Assembly (NCBI GenBank): GCA_964036665.1
Contig: OZ038528.1
Coordinates: 15,546,245 to 15,610,244 of the forward strand
Length of the DNA stretch: 64,000 nt
Direction: 5' to 3'
From: Gordius sp. MW1
Lineage: Eukaryota; Nematomorpha; Gordioida; Gordea; Gordiidae
Position 1 is the first letter of the stretch. Every line of letters begins with the position of its first letter. Below are positions 47,401 to 57,789 of this stretch, in pieces. The notes below the pieces were generated by a model. It was not told where the DNA came from and searched no databases. It saw only the letters and a program-made list of their open reading frames with translations. The translations under genes and the position numbers were made by a program.

Positions 47401-50400
47401 GAAAAAGCGATATTGTAGTAATTTTATCGATTATTCTAGAAGTTTTGGTGTTAGATTTATTTATATGTCGAAAAACTAACTATTAACTAAATTAACAAAA
47501 CTTGTAAAACCATTAGGTATTTCCTATGATTTAAAGGTGAGACATCATAATCGCAATAATCTAATTTTTGTAGATTTATGATCGACTTTTTCATTAGCTT
47601 TGAGGTCAAATATTAAATTTTATAAAGATTCAGGTTAAAATTTGATTTTTTATATAGACCGGTCATCAGATGGTACATACCGCTTACACTTTGCGTCGTA
47701 ACGCCTCCAACGCTCAGGTAATACATGATAAATGCTGTTGTGGTTAAATTAAAAAAACAATACCTTTTATGCCTCACATCTGACAACCCTCTATTTGTCC
47801 ATAATGCACTATTAAAGGGTTTTAAAAAGTAAATAAAAACTCGGGCCTTCGGCCCTCGTGGGAAGGGGGAGAAGGGAAGGGGAGAGGGGAAGGGAAGGGG
47901 GGACGACTCATTTGTACTTCGTATAAATGTATCATATTTGCTATGCAATTTATGGGCGAGAAAGGTGGGAAGGGGCGAGAATGCCTATAGGGGGGTATTA
48001 AATGCCTAATGATTAATTAATTATTTATACAAATTTTCCATTATAGGCAAAATGTAATATAGGCAAGGGTTAGGGTTAGATTTAGTGTTTGCATCTAGTT
48101 GCGTATTACATTAGTTTTTATGGCCTTTAGTGATTATGGGTCTAACAAACATTATATTATAAAACATACACAATGTTAAGAATTTGCAGAATTGTTGGGA
48201 GAAATTTTTTGTTGAATTTGAACAATTTTTAATTAAAAAAATCAAAAATTTGGCCAATGGTCACTTTTTCTCTATTGGTCAGTACCAACAGATACTCTAT
48301 AAGTCAATGATAGCCAAAAAAACGGGAAAAAAATTTTGATGCTCACTTTGGACAATGGTCATTTTTTTCCATTGGTCAGCAGCCAGCACACGGTAAAAGT
48401 GGATATAAATTCATAAGAGTAAAAAAAAACGAAAAAAAAATTTTCGAATCACATTTTGGCCAATGGTCATTTTATTCCATTGGTCAGCAGCCAGCGGACG
48501 GCCAAAAAGTCATAATAGCAATGGTAGGAACAGGAACAATCATAATAGTCAGAAAAAAACGAAAAAAATAATTTCGATTCACATTTTGGCCAATGGTCAT
48601 TTTTTCCATCGGTCAGGAGCCAGCGGACGGCCAAAAAGTCATAATAGCAATGGTAGTAACAAGCAATCATAATAGTCAAAAAAAACGAAAAAATAAACTC
48701 GGATTCACATTTTGGCCAATGGTCATTTTTTTCATTGGTCAGCAGCCAACGGACGGCCAAAAAGTCTTATTATCAATGATAGTAACAAGAACAATCATAA
48801 GAGTCAAAAAAACTCCGGGATTCTAACCCAAAAACTAGTTAAATTGCATAGCAATTAAAAGTAAACAACTTTTATTTATGTTTATTATATAACATTGGTC
48901 AGCAGCCAGCGGAAGGCCAAAAAGTCATAATAGCAATGATAGAAACAGGAACAATCATAATAGTCAAAAAAAAACGAAAAAATAAACTCGGATTCACATT
49001 TTGGCCAATGGTCATTTTTTTTATTGGTCAGCAGCCAGCGGACGGCCAAAAATTCTTATTATCAATGATAGTAACAAGAACAATCATAAGAGTCAAAAAA
49101 ACTCCGGGATTCTAACCCCAAAACTAGTTAAATTGCATAGCAATTAAAAAGTAAACAACTTTTATTTATGTTTATTATATAACTAGTTAAATTGCATAGC
49201 ATTAAAAGTAAACAACTTTTATTTATGTTTATTATATAATAGATAATTTAACAAATCTTATATATAACACACCGAGGGAGATAGAGATGAGGGGTGGGGG
49301 ACCTCTTATGCATTAATTTAAAAAATAACACAGCGAGGGAGATAGAGATGAGGGGTGGGGCACCTCTTTCTCATGCATTAATTTAAAAAAGCGATAACCT
49401 AATATACCCAATGCAAATAGATAGGGAGGGTAACGGACGACGGACGGACGGACGGACACCAAAAAACGAGCCCATAAATTGCATAGCAATTAATATTCTA
49501 ATGCCACAATCCATTCGAAAATTGGAAAAATAGTGATCGCATAATTTTTGTAAAAAGGATATAAAACTGGGATGATAACAGACACCTAGTATATCTATCC
49601 ATTATAGTTTTACCTTGGGTAAGAGGACGCTCTTTTATCTTAAAAATAACTTGATGCCACAATTGATTAAAAAATTTGTAAAAGTGACTGTCGCTAAGTA
49701 TTTTTAAAAGGCAATGAAACTTGGATGGAACAAATCTAGTATAACATTATATTTTTATTTTTGGTATAGATAAATCATTCAAAATCGCGAGCTTAAATTT
49801 TTTAAGGCAAAGTCTTCTTGCAATAACCACTGTTGTGCATCATAAATTTGGCTCATATTTTAAACTACTCACTAGTGTTGTAAAAACGGCTTGGTTTTGT
49901 TTGGTCGACTTTGGTCTGTTTTCCAAACTTCGACTAAGCCTGGAGGTCGGACTAGGAAAAATAGACCAAAAAACCTATGGTCTGGTTATGTTTAGTCGAC
50001 TAAAACCAAAGCAAGCCGTTTTTACATCACTACTACTCACCCACATTATCACAGTATCATCATTCCTCCTCCTCGTTCGCCATCGAACCTCGGGCTCAAG
50101 CCACAGCACCAATTTCACAGGCTCAGCGGGCATCATCCCGTAACAGACGTTCGCAATCGTCTCAACAACCTCACGGGAATGGGGCTCAAATTACGCCTAA
50201 CGCGTCTAAGGGCAAGATGGTCGTTGTCAAAAATGGCAAATCTGCCGTTCGGGCAGCTAAAAATGGCTTGGCCAACGGCAATCGCGTCTCCGCATCCGAT
50301 CCCCAAAGTAATGAAATCTCTACATTGCTCAGTAAAATTGACCTATCATGCTTACTATAACTCGCCTCATAAATCGACTTTATATCTGCTTTCGCGTTGG

Positions 50401-53400
50401 TTCCGTATTATAAGTAAACGTGCAAGATAAAAATGCGTGCGGTCAATGTGGAAAACAGCGAGATGTTCATAGACTTTTTGTAGATTATTAAGAGAGTTAT
50501 TAAGGGTGTTAAAGTTTACACATAATTCTTATAATCTTAAATACGTCAAACGCTTGAACTGTTATACCCACGGTTATTAAGAACCTTCTTGGCCCTGTAT
50601 TAACACGTCATTTCTTTCCTTTTAACATTATATAACTAATCAATACAGACGGTGGCCACCATTACTACAAGAAATCGAGCAACCGTAAAAGTGGGCGCCA
50701 CAGAGGTCATTCGTCTGCCGACGCTCACCACCCACATTCTGGATTGCCCAATGGACAGGCCGCTAGCACTTCGTCAGATTCTCAAAATCAACGGATCCCT
50801 ACCATTCCACCTTACAGCAATAATGGCAGCAACCTTAACAATAATCACCATAGCAATCCACACGCCATTTTGCATCACCCCGGCCCTCATTATGTGGGGG
50901 CCCATTATGGCAATCACCCCGACCTCGTACTGAGGGAACGCGACCTCTTTACCAGATAGTGAGGGATTTCATTTGTCCATGCTAGTGTTGTTAAAACGGC
51001 TGGGTTTTGTTTGGTCCACCTTTGGTTTAGCCAAACAGTCGACCCTGGTCTGTTTTTCAAATTTCCACTAAGCCTTGAGGTCGACCAAGAATATGCCATA
51101 TCTAACTTAATAACTTAGTTTAAAATTATAATTAGTTTAACTAGAGACTTCTATCCTTATTCTTAATTTTAGGTCAATAGTTAAGTTTGTAGTTTGTTTT
51201 AGCCGAGTTTAGCTTAAGTTGGCCATCTTTGACAGAAATATTATTTAATTTTTGTTGTCGGGACAATGACCCAACGAAAATCCTATGTCAAATTTCTGAC
51301 AGACTAAAAACTATATTACGGCCTGAGAGCCTCTAATTAATTTGACAATAAACAAAAAACTTTGAAAATCTATACAGGTTTTTATCAATAAAAGCGAATT
51401 AATAATAATTATTCATCTTCTTTCAAAACTCAATAGGAACAGCCCAAAAGTTTTGCCCTAACACCTTGTTTTAACCACAGACTATTCGAGCACAACAATA
51501 TCCATTTTTTAGCCTAGTTAAAATTATTTCTTACAGCTCTAAATATCGCTGGTTCATTAAATATTTGATTTTTGAGTAATATGGGCCCTTATAATAAGTT
51601 TGCGATAGTTTTTTAATTACTGTGAGAATGATGAGGTCTTATTAGATTTCGAATGCATAAGGACGAAAAAAACTACTTTTTGAGAGTTTGTCTTTCTTTA
51701 TTATTTTTTTGAGTTTTTTTTTCATTTCTAAGCCACGATTATTATATGTAATAATGTGTAGTTAAAAAATTTAAACGACATAGTCTTAAATTTAAAAGTT
51801 GGCTAATTTATTTTTGCCTCTCATAGTGGTAACGCCGGTCCGCCCAATGGTGGTAAGGAGCGGAGCAAAAAACGGAAAAAGAAAGAGAAAGACAAGAAAA
51901 AGTCAAAAAAAGAACTGCGATCCAAGGAAAACGCAACATCCAATCCCAGCAATAACAACTATCAACCTCATGCAAACAACTTAGGTGGTTAGGAATTTTA
52001 TAAGCTAGATGGACATCTTAATTATTGAATTTAAAAAACGATGACGAAATAAGGGAAAAATATCGATTGGGTAAAAGTTTGTGGTCTTTTTTTGTGAAGC
52101 TATTAATGATTTGAGATTTGTTGGGGCAGAATAGTTTTTTTGATTTTAAGGGTAGAAATTAAAAAAATTGAATATTGAATATGAGAAGGTGGTCGACTTT
52201 TAATAATAATTTTAACAAATGAAATATTAAATTTATAAAAAAAAATGTGAGAAAAGATAGATGCGCCTAAGAGCGTCTATCGGCACCTTTATTGAGAATG
52301 GCCTATAAGAGTACAATTTCGTTCGATGTACAAGCAAAACTTGTTACAACGTGCCTGCGCTTAGTTGCATTTTTCTAACGACTAGGCTTGATGAAACTGG
52401 GATGAACCATCAATTTTTATTTATAAAAGGGCACGGTCAAATGAATTTTAGTAATTTAATATCTCGCGCGGACTCACTCCTTGTAGATTTAGTGAAATAT
52501 GATTAGTTTGACGTAGTTTTTTGATTTTACAGCAACTAGAATCGGAAAAGAAGGAAAACTAAAAGGGTGAAAATTTAATTAGTTAGCAAATGGGTTAGTG
52601 GCCATAATTGGATTTTAAGACTTGTTCTGATTTAGGTGGGTGATAGTTGACTTCCTGTTTCCCTCTGGTTTTATTTAAATTTCCCTAACATCTAGTTCAC
52701 TTAAATTTGGATTGAATCTACTTAACTCAAATTTATTCGGGCGTCATTTAATTCATTAGCAGCGTCAAGCATACGAACTAAATGCGACATGTTTCAAAAC
52801 TTCCAAAAATTACATAACTAGCGATACACCTCTTTATATGTTAATATCTCGTGAAAAATTCATTTTTACATGCTTATAACAGGAACGCCGCCCGTATTAA
52901 ATATGAATATCGCAGAGCCGATGCTTAACCATCCCACTTCTAACGAAGTCTCATTCGCCCTCCCTCATCCCACCTCCTCGCAACCCATAAATTCTGCTAC
53001 ACCTCCCAACATAGCGATATCTTCGTTTGATCAACCCCCGCCTCCATACACACCTTCGGCCCCGCCCGGAGAAACTTCATTTTCTATCGTTAAATCTTCC
53101 AAGTAATATTTAATGAGAAACTAGGGGACCTAAAAAATTTTTGCTATAAATTTACTGAGTTTGCTATTTTTAAATATGAAAACTAAACATTTGAGGGCAA
53201 ATTAGTGATGAATTAGGTGTCCCTTATTCTTGTTTTTTTTCATTGCTAAAAAAATCATTACCAGAATACGATTTGCAGGTGTGGTAATTTATTTAATATA
53301 AAGTGCAAAGTATTGAAGTTTTATAAAAAAATAGTAATAGCATGCTATTTAGGCTAAAATAATGTTAAGTATTTTTTAACGCACATGTACAGTCTCCCTC

Positions 53401-53507
53401 GTGGCGGTTATGGAAAAAATCGCGGGTTATACAATCAGGCCAAAAAAGACTCATCCTCAACTAGTGATGCTGTATCGTCTAAAAAGAAGAAGAAAAATAG
53501 TCAATAA
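31102..53507 (+). CDS. kuz: ADAM10/Kuzbanian-type membrane metalloprotease, 5' end missing
   Basis: Twenty exons join in one open frame of 1247 codons: 31102-31456, 32005-32144, 35132-35399, 38292-38427, 38846-39000, 39559-39682, 40357-40552, 41138-41322, 41936-42128, 42772-42934, 45298-45484, 46337-46454, 46723-46946, 47176-47337, 47658-47717, 50055-50331, 50649-50958, 51827-51984, 52883-53102 and 53393-53507. Every junction is GT-AG and phase-compatible. Counting from the first visible residue: prodomain with Cys-switch (C263), furin site RRKR (316-319), zinc protease [11 protein letters not shown] (510-520), disintegrin and Cys-rich domains (585-800), transmembrane segment (815-838) and a tail of about 410 residues. 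ADAM10/Kuz sheds membrane proteins such as Notch. Vertebrate ADAM10 has about 750 residues; fly Kuz, with a long tail, is similar to this one. The first exon or exons (signal peptide) are absent: exon 31102 starts with two bases of a codon. Confidence 0.93.
34477..34639. mobile_element. hAT-type MITE in intron 2
   Basis: CATGGGCGTAGCC to CTACGCCCATG with oligo-C runs, flanked by the perfect octamer ATCAGAAT (34469-34476 and 34640-34647). Confidence 0.87.
36501..36536 (+). ncRNA. Hammerhead ribozyme-like core in intron 3
   Basis: CTGACGA (36501-36507), a hairpin GGGCT/AGCCC (36509-36523) and GAAA (36524-36527) match the CUGANGA, stem II, GAAA core of hammerhead ribozymes. Penelope-like retroelements are known to carry such motifs. 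Stems I and III cannot be closed convincingly here, so this is more likely a retroelement tail remnant than an active ribozyme. Confidence 0.4.
37826..37998. mobile_element. hAT-type MITE in intron 3
   Basis: CATGGTCGTAGCC to GGCTACGCCCATG, flanked by ctaatgca and ctaatgcc (7 of 8 identical). Confidence 0.8.
38846..42128 (+). CDS. kuz: ADAM10-like exons 5-9: furin site and catalytic domain
   Basis: Exons 38846-39000, 39559-39682, 40357-40552, 41138-41322 and 41936-42128. Exon 5 carries RRKRS followed by [12 protein letters not shown], matching the mature N-terminus of ADAM10. Exon 7 has [12 protein letters not shown] and LGLAWVA. Exon 8 has [14 protein letters not shown] and [12 protein letters not shown]. 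The third zinc-binding His is the first codon of exon 9 (HDYP), so the HExxHxxxxxH site is split by intron 8 exactly before its last ligand. Exon 9 has [20 protein letters not shown], containing the Met-turn region. All catalytic residues are present, so the enzyme should be active. Introns are 0.4-0.7 kb; intron 8 carries a hammerhead-like motif. Confidence 0.93.
41828..41854 (-). ncRNA. Hammerhead ribozyme-like core in intron 8
   Basis: On the minus strand CTGAAGA, a hairpin GTCC/GGAC with loop ATTATAA, then GAAATAT. It has the same architecture as 36501-36536, including the TAT after GAAA, but a different stem sequence with base pairing kept. Confidence 0.38.
42772..46946 (+). CDS. kuz: ADAM10-like exons 10-13: disintegrin and cysteine-rich domains
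   Basis: Exons 42772-42934, 45298-45484, 46337-46454 and 46723-46946. [20 protein letters not shown] opens the disintegrin domain. GQCCTKQC and [15 protein letters not shown] follow, matching ADAM10 closely. Exon 13 has [20 protein letters not shown], the conserved end of the Cys-rich ectodomain, and a membrane-proximal stalk with [11 protein letters not shown]. Intron 10 (2.36 kb) is enlarged by a piggyBac remnant. Confidence 0.92.
43584..45017 (+). mobile_element. piggyBac remnant in intron 10
   Basis: Inverted ends CACTCCGTTGGTCGGG and GACCCGACCGACGGAGTG are each flanked by TTAA (43580-43583 and 45018-45021), the piggyBac target. Inside, near 44340-44410, a short plus-strand stretch ([16 protein letters not shown]) resembles the start of the piggyBac transposase domain. 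The rest is too decayed to code. Confidence 0.78.
47176..47717 (+). CDS. kuz: ADAM10-like exons 14-15: transmembrane helix and tail start
   Basis: Exon 14 (47176-47337) encodes [20 protein letters not shown], a hydrophobic span, then [19 protein letters not shown]. This matches the vertebrate [18 protein letters not shown] boundary almost word for word and is the best identity marker of the gene. Exon 15 (47658-47717) is a 20-codon micro-exon that includes [15 protein letters not shown]. It is followed by a 2.3-kb intron made mostly of R1 and a hAT MITE. Confidence 0.92.
47835..49495 (+). repeat. R1 array repeat, copy 3, in intron 15
   Basis: Same ends and order as copy 1 (13524-15292) with about seven array units. 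It makes up most of the intron between the exon after the transmembrane helix and the tail exons of the ADAM10-like gene. Confidence 0.88.
49873..50032. mobile_element. 160-bp hAT MITE beside the exon 16 acceptor
   Basis: TAGTGTTGTAAAAACGGCTTG and AAGCCGTTTTTACATCACTA are inverted ends; the interior repeats GGTCGACTTTGGTCTG-like words in both orientations. The 8-bp duplication CTACTCAC (49865-49872, 50033-50040) is perfect. The second copy ends 14 bases before exon 16. Confidence 0.87.
50055..53507 (+). CDS. kuz: ADAM10-like exons 16-20: long cytoplasmic tail
   Basis: Exons 50055-50331, 50649-50958, 51827-51984, 52883-53102 and 53393-53507 add about 360 residues. The tail is Ser/Gln/Asn/His-rich, then a Lys block ([16 protein letters not shown]), a Pro-rich part with [11 protein letters not shown] (a PPxY motif, the ligand type of WW domains such as Nedd4-class ubiquitin ligases), and a final [10 protein letters not shown]. 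Exons 17 and 19 show in-frame stop codons exactly at the donor (TA-gtgagg, AA-gtaata). Splicing to the next exon removes the stop and keeps the frame in both cases. Which C-terminus is used needs transcripts, so exons 18-20 are somewhat less certain than the rest. Confidence 0.78.
50983..51095. mobile_element. Partial hAT MITE in intron 17
   Basis: Starts TAGTGTTGTTAAAACGGCTGG and shares the GGTCGACC/TGGTCTGTTTTTCAAA interior with 49873-50032; the right end is lost. It begins 24 bases after the exon 17 donor. Confidence 0.65.
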
Positions 53508-54098
53508 ACCCAATCAACTCATTTGGAATATATCAGTTAAACCTTAGCTTAGGAATGAATTGCCCATGTTTATGGCCCACGTACCCCTTAGTTAATGCTT
53601 TTTATTTATCTTACTTAATGTTTGGTGAATATGCTGAATCAGTCATAATTAATGTGTATGATTTCACTCCTAATTTGCTCTCTCTCTCTCTCTCATTCCA
53701 AGTTTGAGAAATTTATTTTCCCCACCGCGGTCTAACAATTTTTACTATGCATTTTAGCCTCTATACAGTCACCCCTTTAAGTATTATTTCACACAAAACG
53801 CTATACAACGACACTCACTCAATCTAACTTCCTCGCGATGCATTTGTTCATTTAATGATTGTAATTTTACACTAATCAATCTAAACTGCCAAAGCGAATC
53901 TCCTATTAACCTCCACGCGCATGGACGCATTTATTCCCATATATTTTTGAATAGACATTATGTATTATTATCTGTGATTAATTTTAACGCGAATTCCGTC
54001 TCGTATATTAATTTCATTCTCTAGGAATTATTGATATGCATCCTAATTTTATGTTATATTTTTTTGATAACTACAAATGCTAGAGAGTATGAGTTTGG

Positions 54099-54104
54099 AA
54101 TAAA
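54099..54104 (+). terminator. Poly(A) signal candidate of the ADAM10-like gene
   Basis: AATAAA about 590 bases after the stop codon, followed by a GT-rich stretch (ATGTTTGGTTTGG). Chosen by position; other AT-rich sites are possible. Confidence 0.4.
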
Positions 54105-54299
54105 ATAATGTTTGGTTTGGTAAACCTCGAAATTCCTTTAAATTTTACACGGATATAGATCTTATATTGATTAAATTTGGTGTGTATAATATTTAATAAT
54201 AAAAGAATCCCAATTATATCAATTTATATTTTACATCCTAAATCTAGATCATACAAAAGAAATATAAACTAAATTTAATATATATGATTATGATGGCCA

Positions 54300-54450
54300 G
54301 CAAAGAAAATTTAAAGACAAGATCTCGACTATAAAATCTCGTCTCGAATACAAAATTCTCGTCTTGATCTTTACTCTATTTTACGAATTCTCGTCTCGGT
54401 TTTTCAAGACGAGACCGAGATTTTTCTAGGTTTTTCCGCATCACTACTGA
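54300..54450. repeat. CTCGTCTCG-type repeat fragment
   Basis: Words like TCTCGTCTCG and GACGAGACCGAG in both orientations, ending near ATCACTACTG. Similar to 55858-56010. Probably hAT MITE remains. The surrounding 53508-55402 holds no gene I can see, only a (TC)n microsatellite at about 53679-53696. Confidence 0.5.
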
Positions 54451-55857
54451 TGTTTCTCTATCTCAGCGAGATTTAATGAACGAGAAGCGTATGCAATAGT
54501 TTTTGGCCCGAGGAAAACTTATGCGCTTTAACTGCTTTTAACCCTAAATTTAAAACTCTACTTAAATTATATAAGACAATTCTTTTTGATAAGGTACTAT
54601 ATTAATTTGTTTTATATTCTATTTTTGACTAATCATAGGTTAAGTTTTCAATTTTGCCCCATAATCATCTTGTATTTTTAGATGCTAGTCTGTATAATGG
54701 TGCACAATTTATTTAAAGGAAAGGGTTGAAAGTTTTTAAATAGTTAATTAAGCCAGAAACTAACGATATTCGTTTTCAGGCGTTTAAAATTTTTTAATCT
54801 TTAAAACTTTATCCACACTTGTTCTTATACCTTCGCTATTTAATAGAGGTAATAAGTATCAGAAATGGAATAAAAAGTTGCAATTTGTTGTAGATTTAGT
54901 TATGCCATACTTTTAAAAAAAGATTTAATACTTTTAACAAATTATTTAAGTGATGCTTTTAGTTTTTACCAATAATAATTATATTGAAAACACTTACTCC
55001 GGTTATTTTATTTACCAATTGTCTCATAAACCTAAAATAGATAACACGGCTCAACAAGAAAAATCAACCTGCAAACTGTTTGCAGATTCTTATAGAGGTT
55101 TTCATGATGACCACAAATAATCTATTCCCTGTACGTCAAATTTTTAAAATATTTGCTATCAAATTCGCCAAAAACAGGGACTTTGGCGTTTTTAAAACGT
55201 CATTAACTTACAAATTGATAGGTATATTTTGGTATAATAAATTTGATTTATATACAAAGGAGAAAGGAATCAATTGAAATTTTTTTTACCTTAGCTCTTT
55301 TAGATTTTGATATATATAGATAATTAATTTATCCCTATCTTTATATAATGAAAAATTGCCCTTTTAAAGCTATAAATTAAGTATTGTTGTTATTTATCTA
55401 CTACTACTACTAGTGTTGTTAATCTGCTCGAATTGGTTGTGCTGGTATAGTGCTAACCCTGGTAATAGGCACATATCTCCTACCATTACCATCATCATAA
55501 GCAGCACCATGCTGCTTAATAACCCGGTTACTAGCATGGCAGAAGTTGCCATGGTTGCTTGGTTGAGAGAGATGTAAGTAACCGAGCATTTGGCAGATTG
55601 GATTGATATAAACCGTGGTATCTAGCAGGCTTGTTTTAAACTAGCCACGGTTTTTAGCAAATTTAATTTTAGCTTACTATTAGAGTTGGTAGCTGCCATA
55701 TAATGCTAATCAATATTTTTCAATCATATATTAATCCTAAAAGGTGATAAAAAAATTAAAATATATTATAAAAAACTTTGCCCCCCTACCTTTATTTGTC
55801 CAGTTGTTTTGCCCCCCCCCCCCCCCTTATTTTTTACCCTCTTTCTCACCAGGGGGC

Positions 55858-56010
55858 GTAGTGTTTCGATCTCGTCTCGGTCTCGAAAACAAAATCTCGT
55901 TTCGTCTCGGGAGCGATTAAGAAAATCTCGATCTCGTCTCGGTCTAGAAAAATCTCGGTCTCGTCTCGTCTCGACGAGAATTCTCGTCTCGTCTCGACTT
56001 TTAAATAAAA
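55858..56010. repeat. CTCGTCTCG repeat nested in the foldback element
   Basis: Starts TAGTGTTTCGATCTCGTCTCGG and is made of CTCGTCTCGGT words; its left border coincides with the end of the left arm. Confidence 0.55.
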
Positions 56011-56139
56011 ATATATTCGGAATAAAAATTTCTCCTGTTTTATTAAAAATATAAATAAGTGTTCAAAAATCCAAATGGCAAATTTTATATTTTTCGAAAA
56101 ACTTTAATACTACTACCACTAAATAATTTACTTTTAAAT

Positions 56140-56275
56140 TATTCCGGGCCGGGCCTATATTTTATGAATTAGGCCGGGCACCGCCCGAAATTTCTAAGTT
56201 TCAAAATTTAAGGCCCGGACCCGTCCGGGCCGGGCTTTTCCGGGCCGGGCCTCGGGCCGCCCGTGCAGGTCTCTA
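56140..56275. repeat. GGGCCGGGC hAT-type MITE, right part
   Basis: GGGCCGGGCC/GGCCCGGACCCG words ending in GCAGGTCTCTA, the same end type as at 303 and 23991. The left end is unclear. Confidence 0.55.
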
Positions 56276-56524
56276 TCTGCCATACATTTGATTAAAATTT
56301 TAGTCAATGATTTAAGATTGCCAATTTTGAAATATCAAAATAAAGTTTTAGCCAAAGTGGTTTAAAATATTTAAAGGGGTGGCCACTGAGTGACAGGGAG
56401 AGATAGTTGCTTCTATATGATAAAATTATTTTTTAATTTAACCTTAATTGCAACGCTTCAGCCATAAGTGTCTATAATTTTTAAAACCATTATAACGAGC
56501 ATTTTGGCATTTATTTAAATATTA

Positions 56525-57210
56525 ATTTTAAAATCCCCCCCCCCTCTGGTGAGAAAGAGGATAATAAAAATTGGGGGGGGGGCAAAACACCCCCCCCCCT
56601 CTGGTGGGAAAGAGGATAAAAAATAAGGGGGGGGGGCAAAACACCCCCCCCCCCCCTGGTGAGAAAGAGGTTAAAAAATAAGGGGGGGAGGGCAAAACAC
56701 CCCCCCCCCCTCTGGTAAGAAAGAGGATAAAAAATAAGGGGGGGGGGCAAAACACCCCCCCCCCCCCTCCCCCCTGGTGAGAAAGAGGTTAAAAAATAAG
56801 GGGGGAGGGCAAAACACCCCCCCCCCCCCCCTCTGGTGAGAAAGAGGATAAAAAATAAGGGGGGGGGGCAAAACACCCCCCCCCCCCCCTCCCCCCTGGT
56901 GAGAAAGAGGTTAAAAAATAAGGGGGGGGGGCAAAACACCCCCCCCCCTGGTGAGAAAGCGGATAAAAAATAAAGAGGGGGGCAAAACACCCCCCTCCCC
57001 CCTGGTGAGATAGAGGATAAAAAATGAGGAGGGGGGGGGGCAAAACACCCCCCCCCCCCTCCCTCCTGGTGAGGAAGAGGATAAAAAATAAGGGGGGGGC
57101 AAAACACCCCCTTTCCCTCCCACCTGGTGAGAAAGAGGATAAAAAATAAGGGGGGGGGCAAAACACCCTCCCTCTCTCCTGGTGAGAAAGAGGGTAAAAA
57201 ATAAGGGGGG
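56525..57210. repeat. Minisatellite with oligo-C and oligo-G runs
   Basis: Twelve units of about 58 bp: C-run, TCTGGTGAGAAAGAGG, ATAAAAAATAA, G-run, CAAAACA. The unit matches the inner end of the foldback arms, so it arose by tandem amplification of the element's own sequence. Long minus-strand ORFs (up to 235 codons, repeats of CFAPPP and LTRGGGG) follow only from unit lengths near multiples of three. Confidence 0.88.
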
Positions 57211-57789
57211 GGGGGCAAAACAACTGGACAAATAAAGGTAGGGGGGCAAAGTTCTTTATAATATATTTTAATTTTTTTATCACCTTTTAGGATTAATATA
57301 TGATAGAAAAATATTGATTATCATTATATGGCAGCTACCAACTCTAATAGTAAGCTTAAATTCAATTTGCTAAAAACCGTGGCTAGTTTAAAACAAGCCT
57401 GCTAGATACAACGGTTTATATCAATCCAATCTGCCAGATGCCCGGTTACTTACATCTTTCTCAACCAAGCAACCATGGCAACTTTAATCTGTCATGCTAG
57501 TAACCGGGTTATTAAGCAGCATGGTGCTGCTTATGATAATGATAATGGGCGAGAAGTATGCTACTACCATAGGTTATGGTAGTAGCATTTTGGCATATTA
57601 ACAACACTAACTACTACCATTACCACTACTCGGGGACGGAGGCAGAATTGCCTAAGGGGGGATTTCAATTTTTTTTTATAAATCATATTATTAAGTGTTA
57701 CGACTGGGAATATTATTTAATACACTTAACGAAGGGATACAAAAATAGTAAGTGTGTAAATCGTGTATATCAAACGAATATATAAGTTA

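Larger units (their letters stand above)
55411..57609. mobile_element. 2.2-kb hAT-type foldback element
   Basis: The inverted ends TAGTGTTGTTAAT and ATTAACAACACTA continue into arms of about 430 bp (55411-55857 and 57185-57609) with few differences. The octamer ACTACTAC flanks both sides (55403-55410, 57610-57617), as expected for hAT, although the context is CTA-rich. Between the arms lie two nested GC-rich repeats (55858-56275) and a minisatellite (56525-57210). No transposase. Confidence 0.8.

Noticed and set aside
50649-50964. Ending the protease gene at the TAG in exon 17
   Set aside because: TA|gtgagg is a good donor and exons 18-20 continue the frame in the right phase, so the stop is more likely only used on intron retention.
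56511-57283. Long overlapping minus-strand ORFs (up to 235 codons) rich in Pro, Phe and Gly
   Set aside because: They are translations of the 58-bp minisatellite in all three frames, with length variation in C and G runs; they are not genes.
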